A stretch of DNA of 64,000 nucleotides from Gambelia wislizenii (lineage: Eukaryota > Chordata > Lepidosauria > Squamata > Crotaphytidae), in contig JAUMIR010000012.1 in the NCBI GenBank assembly GCA_030847615.1, forward strand, positions 2,535,501 through 2,599,500, read 5' to 3'. The translations under genes were made by a program, and so were the position numbers. Within the stretch, counting starts at the first letter, position 1, and the number at the start of each line of letters is the position of its first letter. This document shows, in pieces, positions 31,396 through 43,066 of the stretch. The notes beneath the pieces are model-generated. The model saw nothing but the letters and a program-made list of their open reading frames with translations, searched no databases and was not told the origin of the DNA.

Positions 31396-32694
31396 ATTTC
31401 AACCACTCTCTGGGGTTGTCTATACGGGGAAAATATTCCTCATAGAATTTTAGGAGAATATAAATTTGTCTAAATGGCATTCTGCATCAATCAGCCGTAT
31501 TTGGAAGGAGGGAGGGCCATATCCACCAAAAACTCTGAAGGAAAAGCCTCCATGACTTTTCCCATATTTTTTTTAAAGCTCTGCAGGGAATGCACATTCC
31601 TACTTATTAGGACAACCGAATTGCTTTGGTGCACATTCCCAATAAGACCAGAAGTGAAAAACTGATAATAATAATAATAATAATATCGGTCAGACGTGCG
31701 CAGGGGTGGCGCTTGCTAACAAGGCAAGCACCTAAACCACCATGTTGGATTTTTGCCATAGCAATCATGTGCTCAAGCAATGAAACAGCCTTTTTTCTCC
31801 CCTTCTACTTATTTAAGCAGAATATCACACTTCCACACCTTGGATAGGCTTTTAAAAATAAAAATACTGTTTGGCGGTAGCCGCTGGTGACAATAAAAAC
31901 ACAAATAATTCACTCATGCCTACCATCTTGATTCTCAGGCGTGCCCATTTGAACAACGAACATGGATAGCTTTGCATACCTGCGATCTTGCCAAAAAACT
32001 GTTGAGACAAATCAAAGCTGCTGCAAATTGGCTTTAGTGCGCATCAATCCGCATTTTATAGCCTCAGCCACATCGATCCTGGTTTTCATTTTGCAAAACA
32101 TTGGACGGTCTTGTTTTCATAGAAAGTTCTAGTTTCCCTCCTTAGCACTCCATGTAGATCTGGAATCATTCCTGCTGGAAGCCATGGGGAGAGGTCCAGC
32201 CAATGTCAACAATACTGGACCAGATGCCAAAAAACATTTAGCACTCCAACCTGCCCTGAATTTGGTGGGGAAGCAACACTGAGGAGCTGGGAGGCCGGGG
32301 GGGGGGTCTTTTGGCCATGAGCCACAGGTTAAAGGATGGATTTTTGGATTTCCAGATCTTGGGAACAAGTGGGCCTGTTTGTCTCATTACATTCTTTCTT
32401 GGCCTAATGAAGAACTTAGGAGGAGGTCTGTGCTTTGTTGCTGGGGCGGGGGGGACCCCTTAAGCTGAAGGAAAGTCTGCAGTTCTACCTTCTTGAAATG
32501 AACCCACCGGCTTAACGTGAGCTAATAAGCTACAAAACCCCAAAGCTTTTTTAATGAGCTGATCCTCCAGCCAGATGGCAGCTAAGGCCTGTAAAAGCTA
32601 TAAAAATAAAACTTAAAAAAAAAAAAGAATCTCCAAACAAGCAAGATACATGGTCTTGCACATTTGAAATCTATGCCCTTTGTTTTATCAGTAT
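31396..32694. other. No gene seen
   Basis: (AAT)n occurs near 31666-31684. No exon or named repeat is recognised. Confidence 0.35.
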
Positions 32695-33028
32695 GGATAT
32701 ATACAAAGACTCCCTGAAACAACATCTCAGGCTTGGCCAAATCGATCACCAACAGTGGGTCCGCCCTGGCCTCACACCGGGAGGCATGGAGACGCACTAT
32801 CCACAATGCTGCAGCCTTATTTGAGAACTCACGCCGAACAAGTCTTGAAGAGAAACAACAACACAGAAAGAATCACAACCCAAAAACATCACCCAAGGAG
32901 ACCTTCTGCTGTGCTTTCTGCAACCGGACTTGTTTATCTCGGATTGGCCTTTTTAGTCATCAGCGCGCTTGCAGAAAGCGTGGGATGAGTCCTTCCTGAA
33001 TCTTCGTTTGCGAAGAAAAGCCAGATAG
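32695..33028 (+). mobile_element. LINE 3' fragment encoding zinc-finger C-terminus
   Basis: The frame translates to KDSLKQHLR...WVRPGLTPGG-type sequence with AALFENSRRTSLEE and a CxxC...H...C finger ending SRIGLFSHQRACRKRGMSPS. It is 5'-truncated, and the 3' end AAAAGCCAGATAGAT replaces the GA repeat of sister copies. See the longest copy at 42.34-43.07 kb. Confidence 0.8.
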
Positions 33029-33039
33029 ATGGATATAGA

Positions 33040-33252
33040 GTGGTTCCCTTTGTATCAACAGATTTAAGTATCAACAGCTTGAAAATATTCTTTAAAAAAT
33101 AATCTAAAAAGCAAACCTTGATTTGCCATCTTATAGAAGGGGCACCATTTTGCTATGCCATTGCACATAATGGGACTTGAGTATTCATGGATGCTGGTAT
33201 CCACAGGGGGTCCTGGAACCAAATCCCAGCAAATATGAAAGGACAACTATAT
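33040..33252 (-). mobile_element. Tigger-like MITE
   Basis: Inverted copy with TCAACAGCTTGAAAATATTC, GGGTCCTGGAACCAAATCCC and the end GAAAGGACAACTATAT. The left terminus has decayed. Confidence 0.75.
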
Positions 33253-33422
33253 ATGACTTCTTCCAGTGCTGTCTCAGAGCTGGCAGTTGGTACATTTTCT
33301 CCTTCTGTCTCCAGTTCTCAACCTGGTTCTCTCAACCTGGGTGAATCTTGTTAGGAATAGTGGACAGCTCTAATTGCATGCAATTCTATCTCCAAATCAT
33401 AGCAGGATTGCTCCATTGGAGG

Positions 33423-33456
<34 letters not shown>

Positions 33457-33640
33457 GACACAGACACATGCACCACACTGTGCTGCTCCATCAGTCATTA
33501 ATGAAATCAATACAAGAACAAAAGCCAATGGCATCTTTGTGATCAGTTGCAAAATCAGGCAGGCCAGTTTATATTTATGGCCCAGTCTCTGTGGGTTTTC
33601 CTGTGTAGCAATATATAGCATCGGACCCACCAGAGTTTTG
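33253..33640. other. No gene; CT/CA microsatellite
   Basis: A CT run turns into a CA run at 33426-33462. No exon is recognised. Confidence 0.5.
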
Positions 33641-33644
33641 TAGA

Positions 33645-33945
33645 TTAAAAGTGAGACACGTGTGCCCAGACCGTATCAGAGTGAGTGTGGTCAGGATGGC
33701 AAAAGTTATTCATGAGGGAGAACAAACAAGCTAGGAGCGGCTGCAGCAGTTTGCTTTTGCCTGAGTCCACAGGGAAGGGCAAGATTTTGGCCCATCCTTT
33801 CTTCCTGCTGAGCTAACGGAGGACAAACTACTTTTGTACTTTGAACCTGGTTTGTAGTAACTGATGTAAGCTGAGGACAAAGGGGGAAGGTCGGAGAAGG
33901 AGAGAGGAACTCAGACTGCCAACTCAGGATGGTTGGAGGGTATGC
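33645..33945 (-). mobile_element. Copy of the unnamed TIR family
   Basis: On minus: GGCAAAAGTTATTCATGAGG, CAGTTTGCTTTTGCCTGAG and AAGCTGAGGACAAAGGGGG, ending GGTTGGAGGGTATGCAA. Confidence 0.75.
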
Positions 33946-33971
33946 AATGTCTTCAGCTCCCTGAGAGAAAG

Positions 33972-34338
33972 CTAGAATCATAGAATCATAGAGCTGGAAG
34001 AGACCTCAAGGGCCATCTAGTCCAACCCCCTGCCCTGCAGGAATATACAATCGAAGCATTAGTGACAGATGGCCATCCAGCCTCTGCTTAAAAACCTCCA
34101 AAGAAGGAGACTCCACCACATTCCCAGGCAGTGTATTCCACTTCCAAACAGCTCTTACTATCAGGAAATTCTTCCTAATGTTTAGGTGGAATCCTGTAGT
34201 TTGAGTCCATTGCTCCGTGTCCTAGTCTCTGAAGAAGTAGAAACCAAGCTTGCTCCATCCTCAGTCTGACATCCCTTCATATATTTAAACATGGCTATCA
34301 TGTCCCCTCTCAACCTTCTCTTCTCCAGACTAAACATG
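33972..34338 (-). mobile_element. CR1-type LINE 3' end
   Basis: Starts ATCATAGAATCATAGAGC (inverted ATTCTATG units) and runs through CCATCTAGTCCAACCCC, CTCCATTGCTCC-like and TATCATGTCCCCTCTC. It is 5'-truncated and dead. Confidence 0.88.
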
Positions 34339-34371
34339 CTAGGATTTTAAAATGCAGTCAGCTGAGTGAAC

Positions 34372-34478
34372 AGCACCTAAATACCCTAAAGGCACCGGAT
34401 CCCAACAGATCTTGGTATCTAAGCAGGGTCAGCCCTGGTGAGTGCTTGGATGGGAGACCGCCAATGAATAACTTCCAC
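34372..34478 (+). mobile_element. 5S-rRNA-derived SINE, head only
   Basis: GATCCCAACAGATCTTGG, CTAAGCAGGGTCAGCCC and CTTGGATGGGAGACCGCC follow the 5S rRNA gene from its middle through box A, the intermediate element and box C. The 5' part of 5S and a terminator are missing, so it is not a functional 5S gene. Confidence 0.8.
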
Positions 34479-34654
34479 TGAGCACTTAGAACAAGAGTTT
34501 AAGCAGCCAAAGAAAAGGGACAGACAAAGTGGCCAAGAGAATATGAACTCAGAAAACAAAGGAGTTCTAGGTGTAAAGAATTTTCAAGATCTCACTCTCT
34601 TCAGTGTTAGAAATCTGGGGACTGAATTTGGGCTAGTGACACCCTTGCACTAGA

Positions 34655-35200
34655 TTTTCAGGAAGTTCCAACCATGTACCTCCCCAAACTACAAATCCCA
34701 GGATTCCATGGCATGGAGCTATGACTGTTAAAATATAGGTCAACCCCTGTATCCCCAGGGGATATGTTCCAAGACCCCCTGTGGATACCTGAAAACATGG
34801 ATAATAAGGAACCCTGTTATTTTCAATGAGATGAATGCTGGAAGTTGACCACAGAATCATATTGACCTAGAAATGCCAAAGAGAACACATTTATTCTAAT
34901 GTGGATAAGTGAAAATGTGGATACTTAATCTGTGGATACGGGGTTGACCTGTAATATCAAACCACTAGAATTATGTACAGTGGTTATACTCTGCATAATT
35001 CTATACATTTATAGCACTATGATTCCACTTTAACTGTCTTGATAACATCCTATGGAACCCTGGGATTTGCAGTTTAGGGAGGAATGCTTAGAATTCTTAG
35101 CCAGAGAGCTCTAGTGCATCACCAAACCCCAGAAATCCATAGGATGCAGCCATGGCTGTGCAGATGCATAGTGCTACAATTGTGCAGTGAAAATTGGGCA
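34655..35200. mobile_element. hAT-like MITE copies with a nested Tigger-like MITE
   Basis: 34655-34732 has CTCCCCAAACTACAAATCCC. 34957-35200 has ACTCTGCATAATTC, CCCTGGGATTTGCAGTTTAGG and AACCCCAGAAATCCATAGG. The interruption is the TA-flanked element at 34733-34956. Confidence 0.7.
34733..34956. mobile_element. Tigger-like MITE, second subfamily
   Basis: The ends GGTCAACCCCTGTATCC and GGATACGGGGTTGACC form a terminal inverted repeat flanked by TA. Inside are TTCCAAGACCCCCTGTGG and GTGGATACTTAATCTGTGG. It is inserted into a hAT-like MITE. Confidence 0.82.
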
Positions 35201-35554
35201 CTGAATAGGAGTAAGGAAGATCATGTTCACTCACTCCATTAATGCCAAGCTACGCTGAGTACACACACATACATACTCTTGCTCAGTTGGGTTATTTCCA
35301 TGCCAAAGCAAGTCAAATCAAGTAATAATTGAGACTAATTGGCACCCCAGGGGAAGCTGTGACATTGTTCTGCTATGTGCTTCCGGCTGAAAATATCCAG
35401 GAGTTTGGGAATGTTGTTTTTTGGCAACACCCCAGAATTCAGCAATAGGGTGGTGAAGGAACCCTGCAAGCTCTCATCAGTTTCAAAAGCGGTCTTGAGG
35501 TTTCTGCAAGATCCAGCTGATGAGTCACCTGGCAGGAAGGGAAGAGTCACGTTT

Positions 35555-36215
35555 CACATTTATATAGCGCTTGCAAACAGTCCAAACAGTCCATATCCAT
35601 TATCTCATTATAATCCTTACAAGGACCTCGCAAGGCAAGACGGTGTCATTATCCATGCAATGGAGACAGAGAACTGGGGCAGGGGGAAAAAAAGAGAAAC
35701 TCACCCCAAACAGGGCAAGATCTGAACTCAAGATTTATATGTGAAGTCAAAGGCTTTAACTGCTGGCATCCATGGGTTTTCTGTGGGGGGTTTTCTGGGC
35801 TGTGAGGCCATGTTCTGGAAGAGTTTATTCCTGACATTTTGCCTGCATCTGTGGCTGGCATCTTCAGAGCAATTCTCTTTTTATGTTTTATGTTTTTATT
35901 CTATAGTTTTAAAGTTTTAGGGTAGTTATTTTATGTCACTGGGGAATTTGCCAGTTATTTTAAATATATGCACTATTATGTGTAATTTTAAAGGGGGTAA
36001 ATTGTTTTGTTATTACTATTGTTATGGATTTGTTTTTATATCCAATTGTTGTGAGCTGCCTTGATTGGCCAATAGGCAAAAAGCGGGGTACAAAGATAAA
36101 GTGATGATGATGATGATGATTAATTCTCTGAAGATGCCAGCTGCAGATGCAGGCGAAAAGTCAGGAATAAACTTTTCCAGAACACGGTCTCATACATAGC
36201 CCAGAAAAAAAACCA
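35555..36215. other. Ancient MIR/L2-like and Penelope-like pieces, no gene
   Basis: 35560-35660 contains CATTTATATAGCGC, TATCTCATTATAATCCTTAC and CATTATCCATGC, reminiscent of L2/MIR. 35785-35875 (-) and 36123-36215 (+) carry the inverted and direct forms of GATGCAGGCGAAAAGTCAGG with CAGAACACGG. A GATG repeat closes an L2-like tail at 36104-36120. Confidence 0.45.
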
Positions 36216-36265
36216 CAGAAAACTCAAGATTTATAGTTTGGTCTCTTATGGGCGTCCCAAACATG

Positions 36266-36470
36266 GGAACCAGTGTGGTATAGTGGTTTGGGCATTGGAC
36301 TATGATTCTCAAGACCAGAGTTCGAATTCCCACTCAGCTATGGAAACCCACTGCGTGACCATGGGAAAGTCACACTCTCTCAGTTTCCGAGGAAGGCAAA
36401 GGCAAACCAACTCTGAACAAATCTTAATGCCACATCAGATCTTCAACATCCAGCTAATTAACACCACATT
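36266..36470 (+). mobile_element. tRNA-derived SINE (family A)
   Basis: GGTATAGTGGTTTGGGCATTG is the head and AGAGTTCGAATTCCC the B box. The body CATGGGAAAGTCACACTC follows. The 3' tail is lost. Confidence 0.82.
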
Positions 36471-38307
36471 AACTGGCAGTAGTTAAGGAGCATCTCTGAT
36501 TTGACAGATAGTTCCTGCCTTCCTGGTGCCATTAACACAGGGGATGTAGAGATCAACTTCAAATCTGTCTCTGTCCCCCTTCTTCGCCCCCATGCTCTTA
36601 AAATGTAAATCTTAAACACTTAAATCTGCAAGTGATAAGTTAAAACTCTGCCCCAAGCTGTGCCTGGAAAATCCATCTTTGGGAAGAACTTGGAAGAATG
36701 GGTTAGCTGGAATTAATTCCTTTTCCCTGCTACGACTAAATGACACGGCAGTTGTAATTTACCCAGCAATAACTTCCCTTCTTGTTTCTCTAACTTGAAA
36801 GTTACTTCAGTTGTTACAGGAATGGCCTCCATGAATGGCGGAGGAGAAATGCCACATGATGCAAGGGATGGCTTATTTCGTGTCTGTTGCTGCTGCTCAG
36901 TGGCAGACTTTATAGTTCAGACTAAAACCCAAAGTACCACCCGGATGACATCTGCTCCAGATTTTAGTCTGATCTCTAAAGGTGCTGTCCACTAATTTGG
37001 GGTCCCAAATTTTGGATGGGTCCTTTAAACTTTGAACTGAAGCCCAGAGCAGATATCAATGGGGTGCCGAACCAGCTCTGCAATTTATTCTGAGGCAACC
37101 CCAGCCCTGGCCAACTTAGCCAAGGGTCAAGGGGCTTATGGGAGCTGCAGTCCATCCACATCCAGGGGGCATGGAACTAGAAGATGATAGTCTTGATGGT
37201 TTCTTTTCTAAATCACCTGTTATGTGTGGATATACATCTTTTTACATTTCCTCCCCTTTGCCAATGAATTCTCTCCTCTCGGCTAACGGTTCATGATGGT
37301 CATAGCTCTATAAGCTCAAATACAACCTTGCAAGGTAGGATGCCTATCCAAAAGTCATGTTTTGGGTCTGGACCCATGTGAGGAGCATGCAAACCTTTGA
37401 CAAAGATTGCACAGGTAGAGGGTCTCGGCGGGATAGCTCTTCCACCCAGAGTTTCGCCTTCCAAAGCATCCCCTCCAAAGGTGGACTCTTTACCTGTAAG
37501 AGGGCCAACTTGTGTATTTATTGACATCAATCAACCCATCTTGTAGAAGCTAACTACCACCAGAGATGCAGCTATATGGGAGGGAGACAAAACAGGGAGC
37601 CCACCCAAATAAGAAATCTGCCCCCCCCCATGAAATTTCCCTCCAGTCCCTAAATTTCTAGCATTACAGAAAACGAGACACTGAAAATCATTCACACCAA
37701 AAAGTCTCCTATTTGCTCTGTTCCCCAAAGGTCACTCACTCTGCCTTTTTCTTTGGATGCTGAAACTCTGTTTCTCAGTGCTCAGCTGAAGTTTACAGTT
37801 ATTACAATGCTGGAAACTTGGGAACTGGATGAAAATTTCCTGAGGAGGAAGAGAAATTCTTATTTGCTGGCAACCCCCCCCCCGTCCCCAATAGCAAGAC
37901 CTTTGCTTCCTGCTGACACCCTCCTGCTCTAAATTTAGATGTCAAATTGTGGGGATCTATCTTTCTCTTATCATTCTCTTGAAAGCCCTGTGTACAGTGA
38001 GGACACTAAAACAGCAACACTTACTAAACACAGAGAGAGAAGGGGAGAGGTTATTCAGTCCCTGGTCGCAAGCCAAGAATCAAAGATTATCCCTTCCTGC
38101 AACATCTGTCAGCACCAACTGCTAGTACCAGAACTGCTTTGACATGTTTCTAGGTCCTTTATATCACAGTGGGGAATCTCGGGACCTGGAGCTAACTGCG
38201 GCCCTCCTGGTACCCCCAATCCAGCCCTCCAAGGCCTCCTTATATGCCCGTACCTTCTTCCCCATGACACCATCTTTTGGTGCTTTCCTAGCTTTGGAAC
38301 ACAACAG
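36471..38307. other. No gene seen
   Basis: 37085-37180 holds a decayed hAT-like MITE (CCAACTTAGCCAAGGG, GGAGCTGCAGTCC). Otherwise no exon or RNA gene is recognised. Confidence 0.35.
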
Positions 38308-38855
38308 CACTGTCTACGCACAATCCTAAATATACACTGGACGGACTATGTCACGAATGTTGCTGTTCTTGAGCAAGCAGGGATCACCAGCTTTGAGGCC
38401 ATGATATTGAGAACAAAGCTGCGCTGGGCAGGGCACGTTTCTAGGATGGAGGACCATCGCCTCCCAAAAATAGTACTCTACGGTGAACTCACCATGGGTC
38501 AGCGTAAGAGGAGCGCTCCAAAAAAGCGATACAAGGACTCCCTGAAACAACATCTCAGGCTCAGCCAAATTGATCACCAACAACGGTCCGCCCTGGCCTC
38601 ACATCGGGAGGCATGGAGACGCACAATCCACAATGCTGCAGCCTTATTTGAGAACTCACGCCGAACAAGTCTTGAGGAGAAACGACAATGCAGAAAGAAT
38701 CACAACCTGGAAACATCACCCAAGGAGACCTTCTGCTGTGCTTTCTGCAACCGGACTTGTTTATCTCAGATTGGCCTTTTTAGTCATCAGTGCGCTTGCA
38801 GAAAGCTCGGGATGAGTCCTTCTTGAATCTTCATTTGCAAAGAAAAGCCAGAGAG
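38308..38855 (+). mobile_element. LINE 3' fragment encoding zinc-finger C-terminus
   Basis: From CACAATCCTAAATATACACTGG it translates to RWAGHVSRMEDHRLPK, RKRSAPKKRYKDSLKQH and a zinc finger ending SQIGLFSHQCACRKLGMSPS. The 3' end reads AAAAGCCAGAGAGAAAGG. Confidence 0.85.
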
Positions 38856-38892
38856 AAAGGAGCTTTGGAACAAGTCGGCCTCTCCATTCTTG

Positions 38893-39130
38893 CTGTTGCT
38901 TTCGTGTGCCTTCAAGTTGTTTCCAACTTAGGGCGACCCTAAAGCAAACCTGTCAAGAGTTTTCTTGCAAAATTGGTTCAGGACAGGGTTTACCTTCATC
39001 CTCCTCTGAAGCTGAGAGAGTGTGACTTCCCAAGGTCACCCAGTGGGTCTCCATGGCCGGGCGTGGATTCGAACCCTGTTCTTCAGAATCATAGTCCAAT
39101 ACTCAAACCATTACACTGCGTTGGCTCTCA
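38893..39130 (-). mobile_element. tRNA-derived SINE (family A)
   Basis: Inverted tail GTGCCTTCAAGTTGTTTCC, body AAGGTCACCCAGTGGG, B box GATTCGAACCCTG and head ACACTGCGTTGGCTCTC. Near full length. Confidence 0.85.
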
Positions 39131-39352
39131 TGGACCTGGGGAGGGGGGCATTTTGAAGCCAAAAGATTTTTTTTTCACCCTGTGAGACCCTGACCCCACA
39201 AAAATGGCTTTATGGCCACTTGACCTGCCTGTGTTCTAAAGATAATTCCAATACAGAAATTAAATTAAATACATAGAGCAAACTCACATCTTCATTCAGC
39301 TTTTGGGAGCCCTGGAGCAGCAGCGGCGGTGGAGACACCCCTCTCTGATCAG

Positions 39353-39574
39353 AGTACAGTTGTCCCTCCGTATCCAAGGATTTGGTATCCATGGATTTAA
39401 GTATTCACGGCTTGAAAATATTCTTTAAAAAATAAGAATCCAAAAAGCAAACCTCGATTTTGCCATCTTATAGGAGGGACACCATTTTACTATGCCATTG
39501 CATAGAATAGGACTCGAGTACAGTTAGTATATGTATTGTTTTTTCTTTTCTTAATTTTATTGTATTCTTTTTAA

Positions 39575-39613
<39 letters not shown>

Positions 39614-39768
39614 GAATCCCCAAAGCAAACCTTGCTTTTGCCATCTTATATAAGGGACACCATGTTGCTATGCCATTGCATATAATGGGACTTGCGTATT
39701 CATGGATTTCGGTATCCACGGGGGGTCCTGGAACCAAACCCCAGCAAATAGGAAGGGACAACTGTACA
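39353..39768 (-). mobile_element. Tigger-like MITE(s) interrupted by AT-rich DNA
   Basis: 39354-39535 opens TACAGTTGTCCCTCCG and reaches ATAGAATAGGACTCGAG. An AT-rich insert with (AAT)n occupies about 39536-39610. 39611-39768 repeats the central part and closes GGAAGGGACAACTGTA. These are either two overlapping copies or one copy with a duplication. Confidence 0.7.
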
Positions 39769-39885
39769 GCACCTTGCTGGCCATTTTGGGCTGGACTGAC
39801 CTCCCCCAGGGCTTTAGAAAGGATAAACTCCTCTTTCATTGAACACCCCTGCACTTCCTTGGATGCATACCTCCATTGCTTGTGC

Positions 39886-40274
39886 AATGGAGCAATAACT
39901 TAATAACTTAAGGGATATAACTTAACAATTTAAGAGATATCTTTAAATAAATATTTTATTATTATTATTGTATCATTATTTTTATTAATCTTTTATTAAT
40001 TTTTTATTTTCCAAATATGTATAAGTATAATGTGTAAATATAATGTTCATTGGAAAAGAAAAAAGAGTGATTATAGTACGTTTAGATGAGAAGGAAAAAT
40101 GTATTTGTGTTAGGATAGATAGTTGTATTTTTGTATTAGTAAGAAAAGAGGAAAACATTTATTTATTTATGTTTGCATTATTGTTACGGCCTTTTGCAAC
40201 CGGATGTAATTTTCAGTAGAATGGTCTTATTCCAATAAAAAAATTCCTAATCCCCCCCCCCCGCAAAAAAAAAT
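39886..40274 (+). mobile_element. A-tailed LINE 3' UTR insertion with target duplication
   Basis: It ends CTTATTCCAATAAAAAAATTCC, a C run and an A run. TCCATTGCTTGTGC (39872-39885) and TCCATTGCTCGTGC (40275-40288) flank it as a 14-bp duplication with one difference, the signature of target-primed reverse transcription. The family is not identified; it could be L1-like. Confidence 0.75.
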
Positions 40275-40562
40275 TCCATTGCTCGTGCCTTGTTCGATTT
40301 GATAACATGTAGGTGTTCTAATCACTAACTCTCTCTAACCTGGACAAAGATGAATTGGAGCAAATATTTGGAAGCTAGAAATTGAGCAATTGCATCCACA
40401 TGCAATGGGAGAGTTGTTGCAAATATTCCAACGGTGAAGAGTTTTCCATTTGCTTGATCACTAGTGGTGGGAAACATCTGCCCTCTTGTGTCCAAAACAA
40501 GGCCTACAGGGGTTGAGATTATGAAATAATATGGGTTTAGCAACGTATTAAGTTGTGTCTCA

Positions 40563-41105
40563 AGGGACTAAATATCCTAAAAGCACCAGATCCCATCTGA
40601 TCTTGGCAGCTAAGCAGAATCAGCCCCAGTTAGTACTTGGATGGGAGACTGCCAGGGAATCCCAGGTGCTGGATTTTTTTTTGGGGGGGGGGGGAAATTA
40701 GGAATTTTTTTATTGGAATAAGACAAAAATACACCCGACTGCAAAAGGCCGTAACAATAACTCAAAAATAATAATAGTTGTTTTCTTCTTTTCTTACTAA
40801 TTCAAAAATAAAACTATCTATCCTAACACTAATGCATGTTTCCTCTTAATCTAAACACACTATAATCACTCTTTTTTCTTTTCCAATGAACGTTATATTT
40901 ACATATTACAATTATACCTATCTGGAAAAGAAAAAAAATCAATAAAAGATTAATAAAAATAATAATACAAAATAGTACAAAAATACAATAATAAGGTGCT
41001 TGAGGCTCTATTTCAGAGGAAGGAACTGTCAAAACCATCTCTGAGGATTCCTTATCTAAGAAAGCCTTATAAAATTCATGGGGTTGCCATAAACAAGATC
41101 TGACC
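40563..41105 (+). mobile_element. 5S-rRNA-derived SINE split by a retroposon
   Basis: The head (40566-40670) has GATCCCATCTGATCTTGG, CAGCTAAGCAGAATCAGCC and TACTTGGATGGGAGAC. The body and tail (40994-41105) have CTATTTCAGAGGAAGGAAC and GGTTGCCATAAACAAG. The insertion at 40671-40993 duplicated AGGTGCT. Confidence 0.82.
40671..40993 (-). mobile_element. A-tailed LINE 3' UTR insertion, opposite orientation
   Basis: Its sequence corresponds to the copy at 39886-40274 (GAATTTTTTTATTGGAATAAG, GCAAAAGGCCGTAACAATAA), here inverted with a T-run at its left end. It is flanked by AGGTGCT at 40664-40670 and in the last bases to 41000. Confidence 0.78.
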
Positions 41106-41149
41106 TTGGTCCCCTTTCCCCAAATGTGTCAGGCTAGAATTTCCAGAGC

Positions 41150-41256
41150 ATGGGAAAAGGTGCCTTTTTGGATTGTCACTCCCAGAATCCACTAGCCAGG
41201 TATGCTGGCTGGGGGATTCTGGGAATGGCAGTCCAAAAGGAAGACCCTTCCCCAAG
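41150..41256. mobile_element. Hairpin MITE
   Basis: TTTTTGGATTGTCACTCCCAG and CTGGGAATGGCAGTCCAAAA form an inverted repeat around a CTGGCTGG core. Confidence 0.7.
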
Positions 41257-41274
41257 CCCAGAAGGACTTCCAAA

Positions 41275-41608
41275 GAATACCAGGTGCTGTAAGTGATATT
41301 TCAGAGGAAGGAACTGGCAAAACCACCTGAGGATTCCTTACCTATGAAAACTCTCTGAAATTCAGGATCGCCATAAGTTGACAGGTGACTTGAAGGCAGA
41401 CACTCATTGGTTGTGCCTAAATATTCCAAGGCACCAAATCTTGTCTGACCTTGGAAGCTAAGCTGGTTCAGCCCTGCTTAGTACTTGGATGGGAGACCAC
41501 CAATGAAACCCAGGTGCTATAAAGCTATATTTCAGTGGAAGGAACTCCTTGTCTATGAAAGCCCCATGGTGCCACCATAAATTGACAGGTGACTCGAAGA
41601 TGGACATC
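41275..41608 (+). mobile_element. 5S-derived SINEs, tail-only copy plus a nearly full copy
   Basis: 41275-41402 is a tail (ATTTCAGAGGAAGGAACTGG, TCGCCATAAGTTGACAGG). 41403-41608 has the 5S head (GGAAGCTAAGCTGGTTCAGC, CTTGGATGGGAGACC), the body and the same tail. The tail words GCCATAAGTTGACAGG and GACTTGAAGGCA are close to the family A tRNA-SINE tail. Confidence 0.82.
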
Positions 41609-42102
41609 TCCCAGAAATATCCTCCCAAAGGTGTTGTGGAGATATTCTGTATTTCCCTCCTTAACAGTTTTCTCTCTTTTTTTCCCCCCAGGAAGAGGTA
41701 AAAATACAGAGGAACCAATGGGAAAATACAGAAAGGTCAACTATGGAAGATCCCATCATGTGGGATAGAGAGAATTCAGTATCTGCTAGTAGCATCTATT
41801 ATCTTCGTGCTGGTGAATCCACTCTGGGTTTTAGTCTGAACTTTAAAGGCGCTTTCCAAGGTGCTGAACTTAATTTTTAGGGTTCAGCACCCTGGATATA
41901 GCTTCTCTTAGCCTCATACTAAAACCTGGAGCAAATTCACTAGTCCCAACAACATGGAAGCCATTTCAATGACACCTTTTTGGACATTTTTACTTCTCTG
42001 TATGTGCTTTTTGTCTGAACTTCTATAATAATAATAAATATATATTTTAATAAGATTATTAGATACAATTATTTGTATGTTAATAACAGCAATTTTAATA
42101 AG
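41609..42102. other. No gene seen
   Basis: AT-rich to 42100. No exon or named repeat is recognised. Confidence 0.35.
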
Positions 42103-42341
42103 TACAGTTGTCCCTTCCTATTCGCTGGGGTTTGGCTCCAGCTCCCTCGTGGATACCAAAATCCGTGAATGCTCAAGTCCCATTCTATGCAACAGCATAG
42201 CAAAATGGTGTCTCTTATATAAGATGGCAAAATCAAGGTTTGCTTTTTGGATTATTACTTTTTTAAAGATTATTTTCAAGCCGTGAATACTTAAATCTGT
42301 TAATGCCAGATCTGTGAATATGGAGGGACAACTGTATATGC
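42103..42341. mobile_element. Tigger-like MITE, complete
   Basis: ACAGTTGTCCCTTCC and GGAGGGACAACTGTA ends, TA-flanked, with the inside colinear with 26929-27167. Confidence 0.85.
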
Positions 42342-43066
42342 TCTCTCTCTCTCTGGCTTTTCTTCGCAAACAAAGATTCAGGAAGGACTCATCCCGCGCC
42401 TTCTGCAAGCGCGCTGATGACTAAAAAGGCCAATCCGAGATAAACAAGTCCGGTTGCAAAAAGTGCAGCAGAAGGTCTCCTTGGGTGATGTTTTTGGGTT
42501 GTGATTCTTTCTGCGTTGTCGTTTCTCTTCAAGACTTGTTCGTCGTGAGTTCTCAAATAAGGCTGCAGCATTGTGGATAGTGCGTCTCCATGCCTCCCGA
42601 TGTGAGGCCAGGGCGGACCATTGTTGGTGATCAATTTGGCCGAGCCTGAGATGTTGTTTCAGGGAGTCTTTGTATCGCTTTTTTGGAGCGCCCCTCTTAC
42701 GCTGACCCGTGGCGAGTTCACCATAGAGTAGTATTTTTGGGAGGCGATGGTCCTCCATCCTAGAAATGTGCCCTGCCCAGCGCAGCTGTGTTCTCAATAT
42801 CATGGCCTCAATGCTGGTGATCCCTGCTTGCTCAAGGACAGCAACATTCGTCACATAGTCAGTCCAGTGTATATTTAGGATTGTGCGTAGACAGCGCTGA
42901 TGAAAGCATTCGAGGAGTCGTAGGTGGTGGCGATAGGTGATCCATGTTTCAGACCCATAAAGGAGGATAGACAGTACGATGGCTCTATACACACTGATTT
43001 TTGTGCTTCGCCTCAGGTGTTTATTACTCCAGACTCTTTTGAAAAGTCTTCCAAGCACTAAACTGT
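42342..43066 (-). mobile_element. LINE 3' end with zinc-finger C-terminus, longest copy
   Basis: The 235-codon open frame (43085-42378) is the C-terminal part of a non-LTR retrotransposon protein. It has SILLYGSETW, FHQRCLRTILNIHW, RWAGHISRMEDHRLPK and RKRGAPKKRYKDSLKQHL, and a CxxC...H...C zinc finger with SRIGLFSHQRAC. The RT catalytic core is missing by 5' truncation. The element 3' end is followed by a (GA)n run, seen here as CTCTCTCT at 42342-42355. The LINE clade was not determined. Confidence 0.85.
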
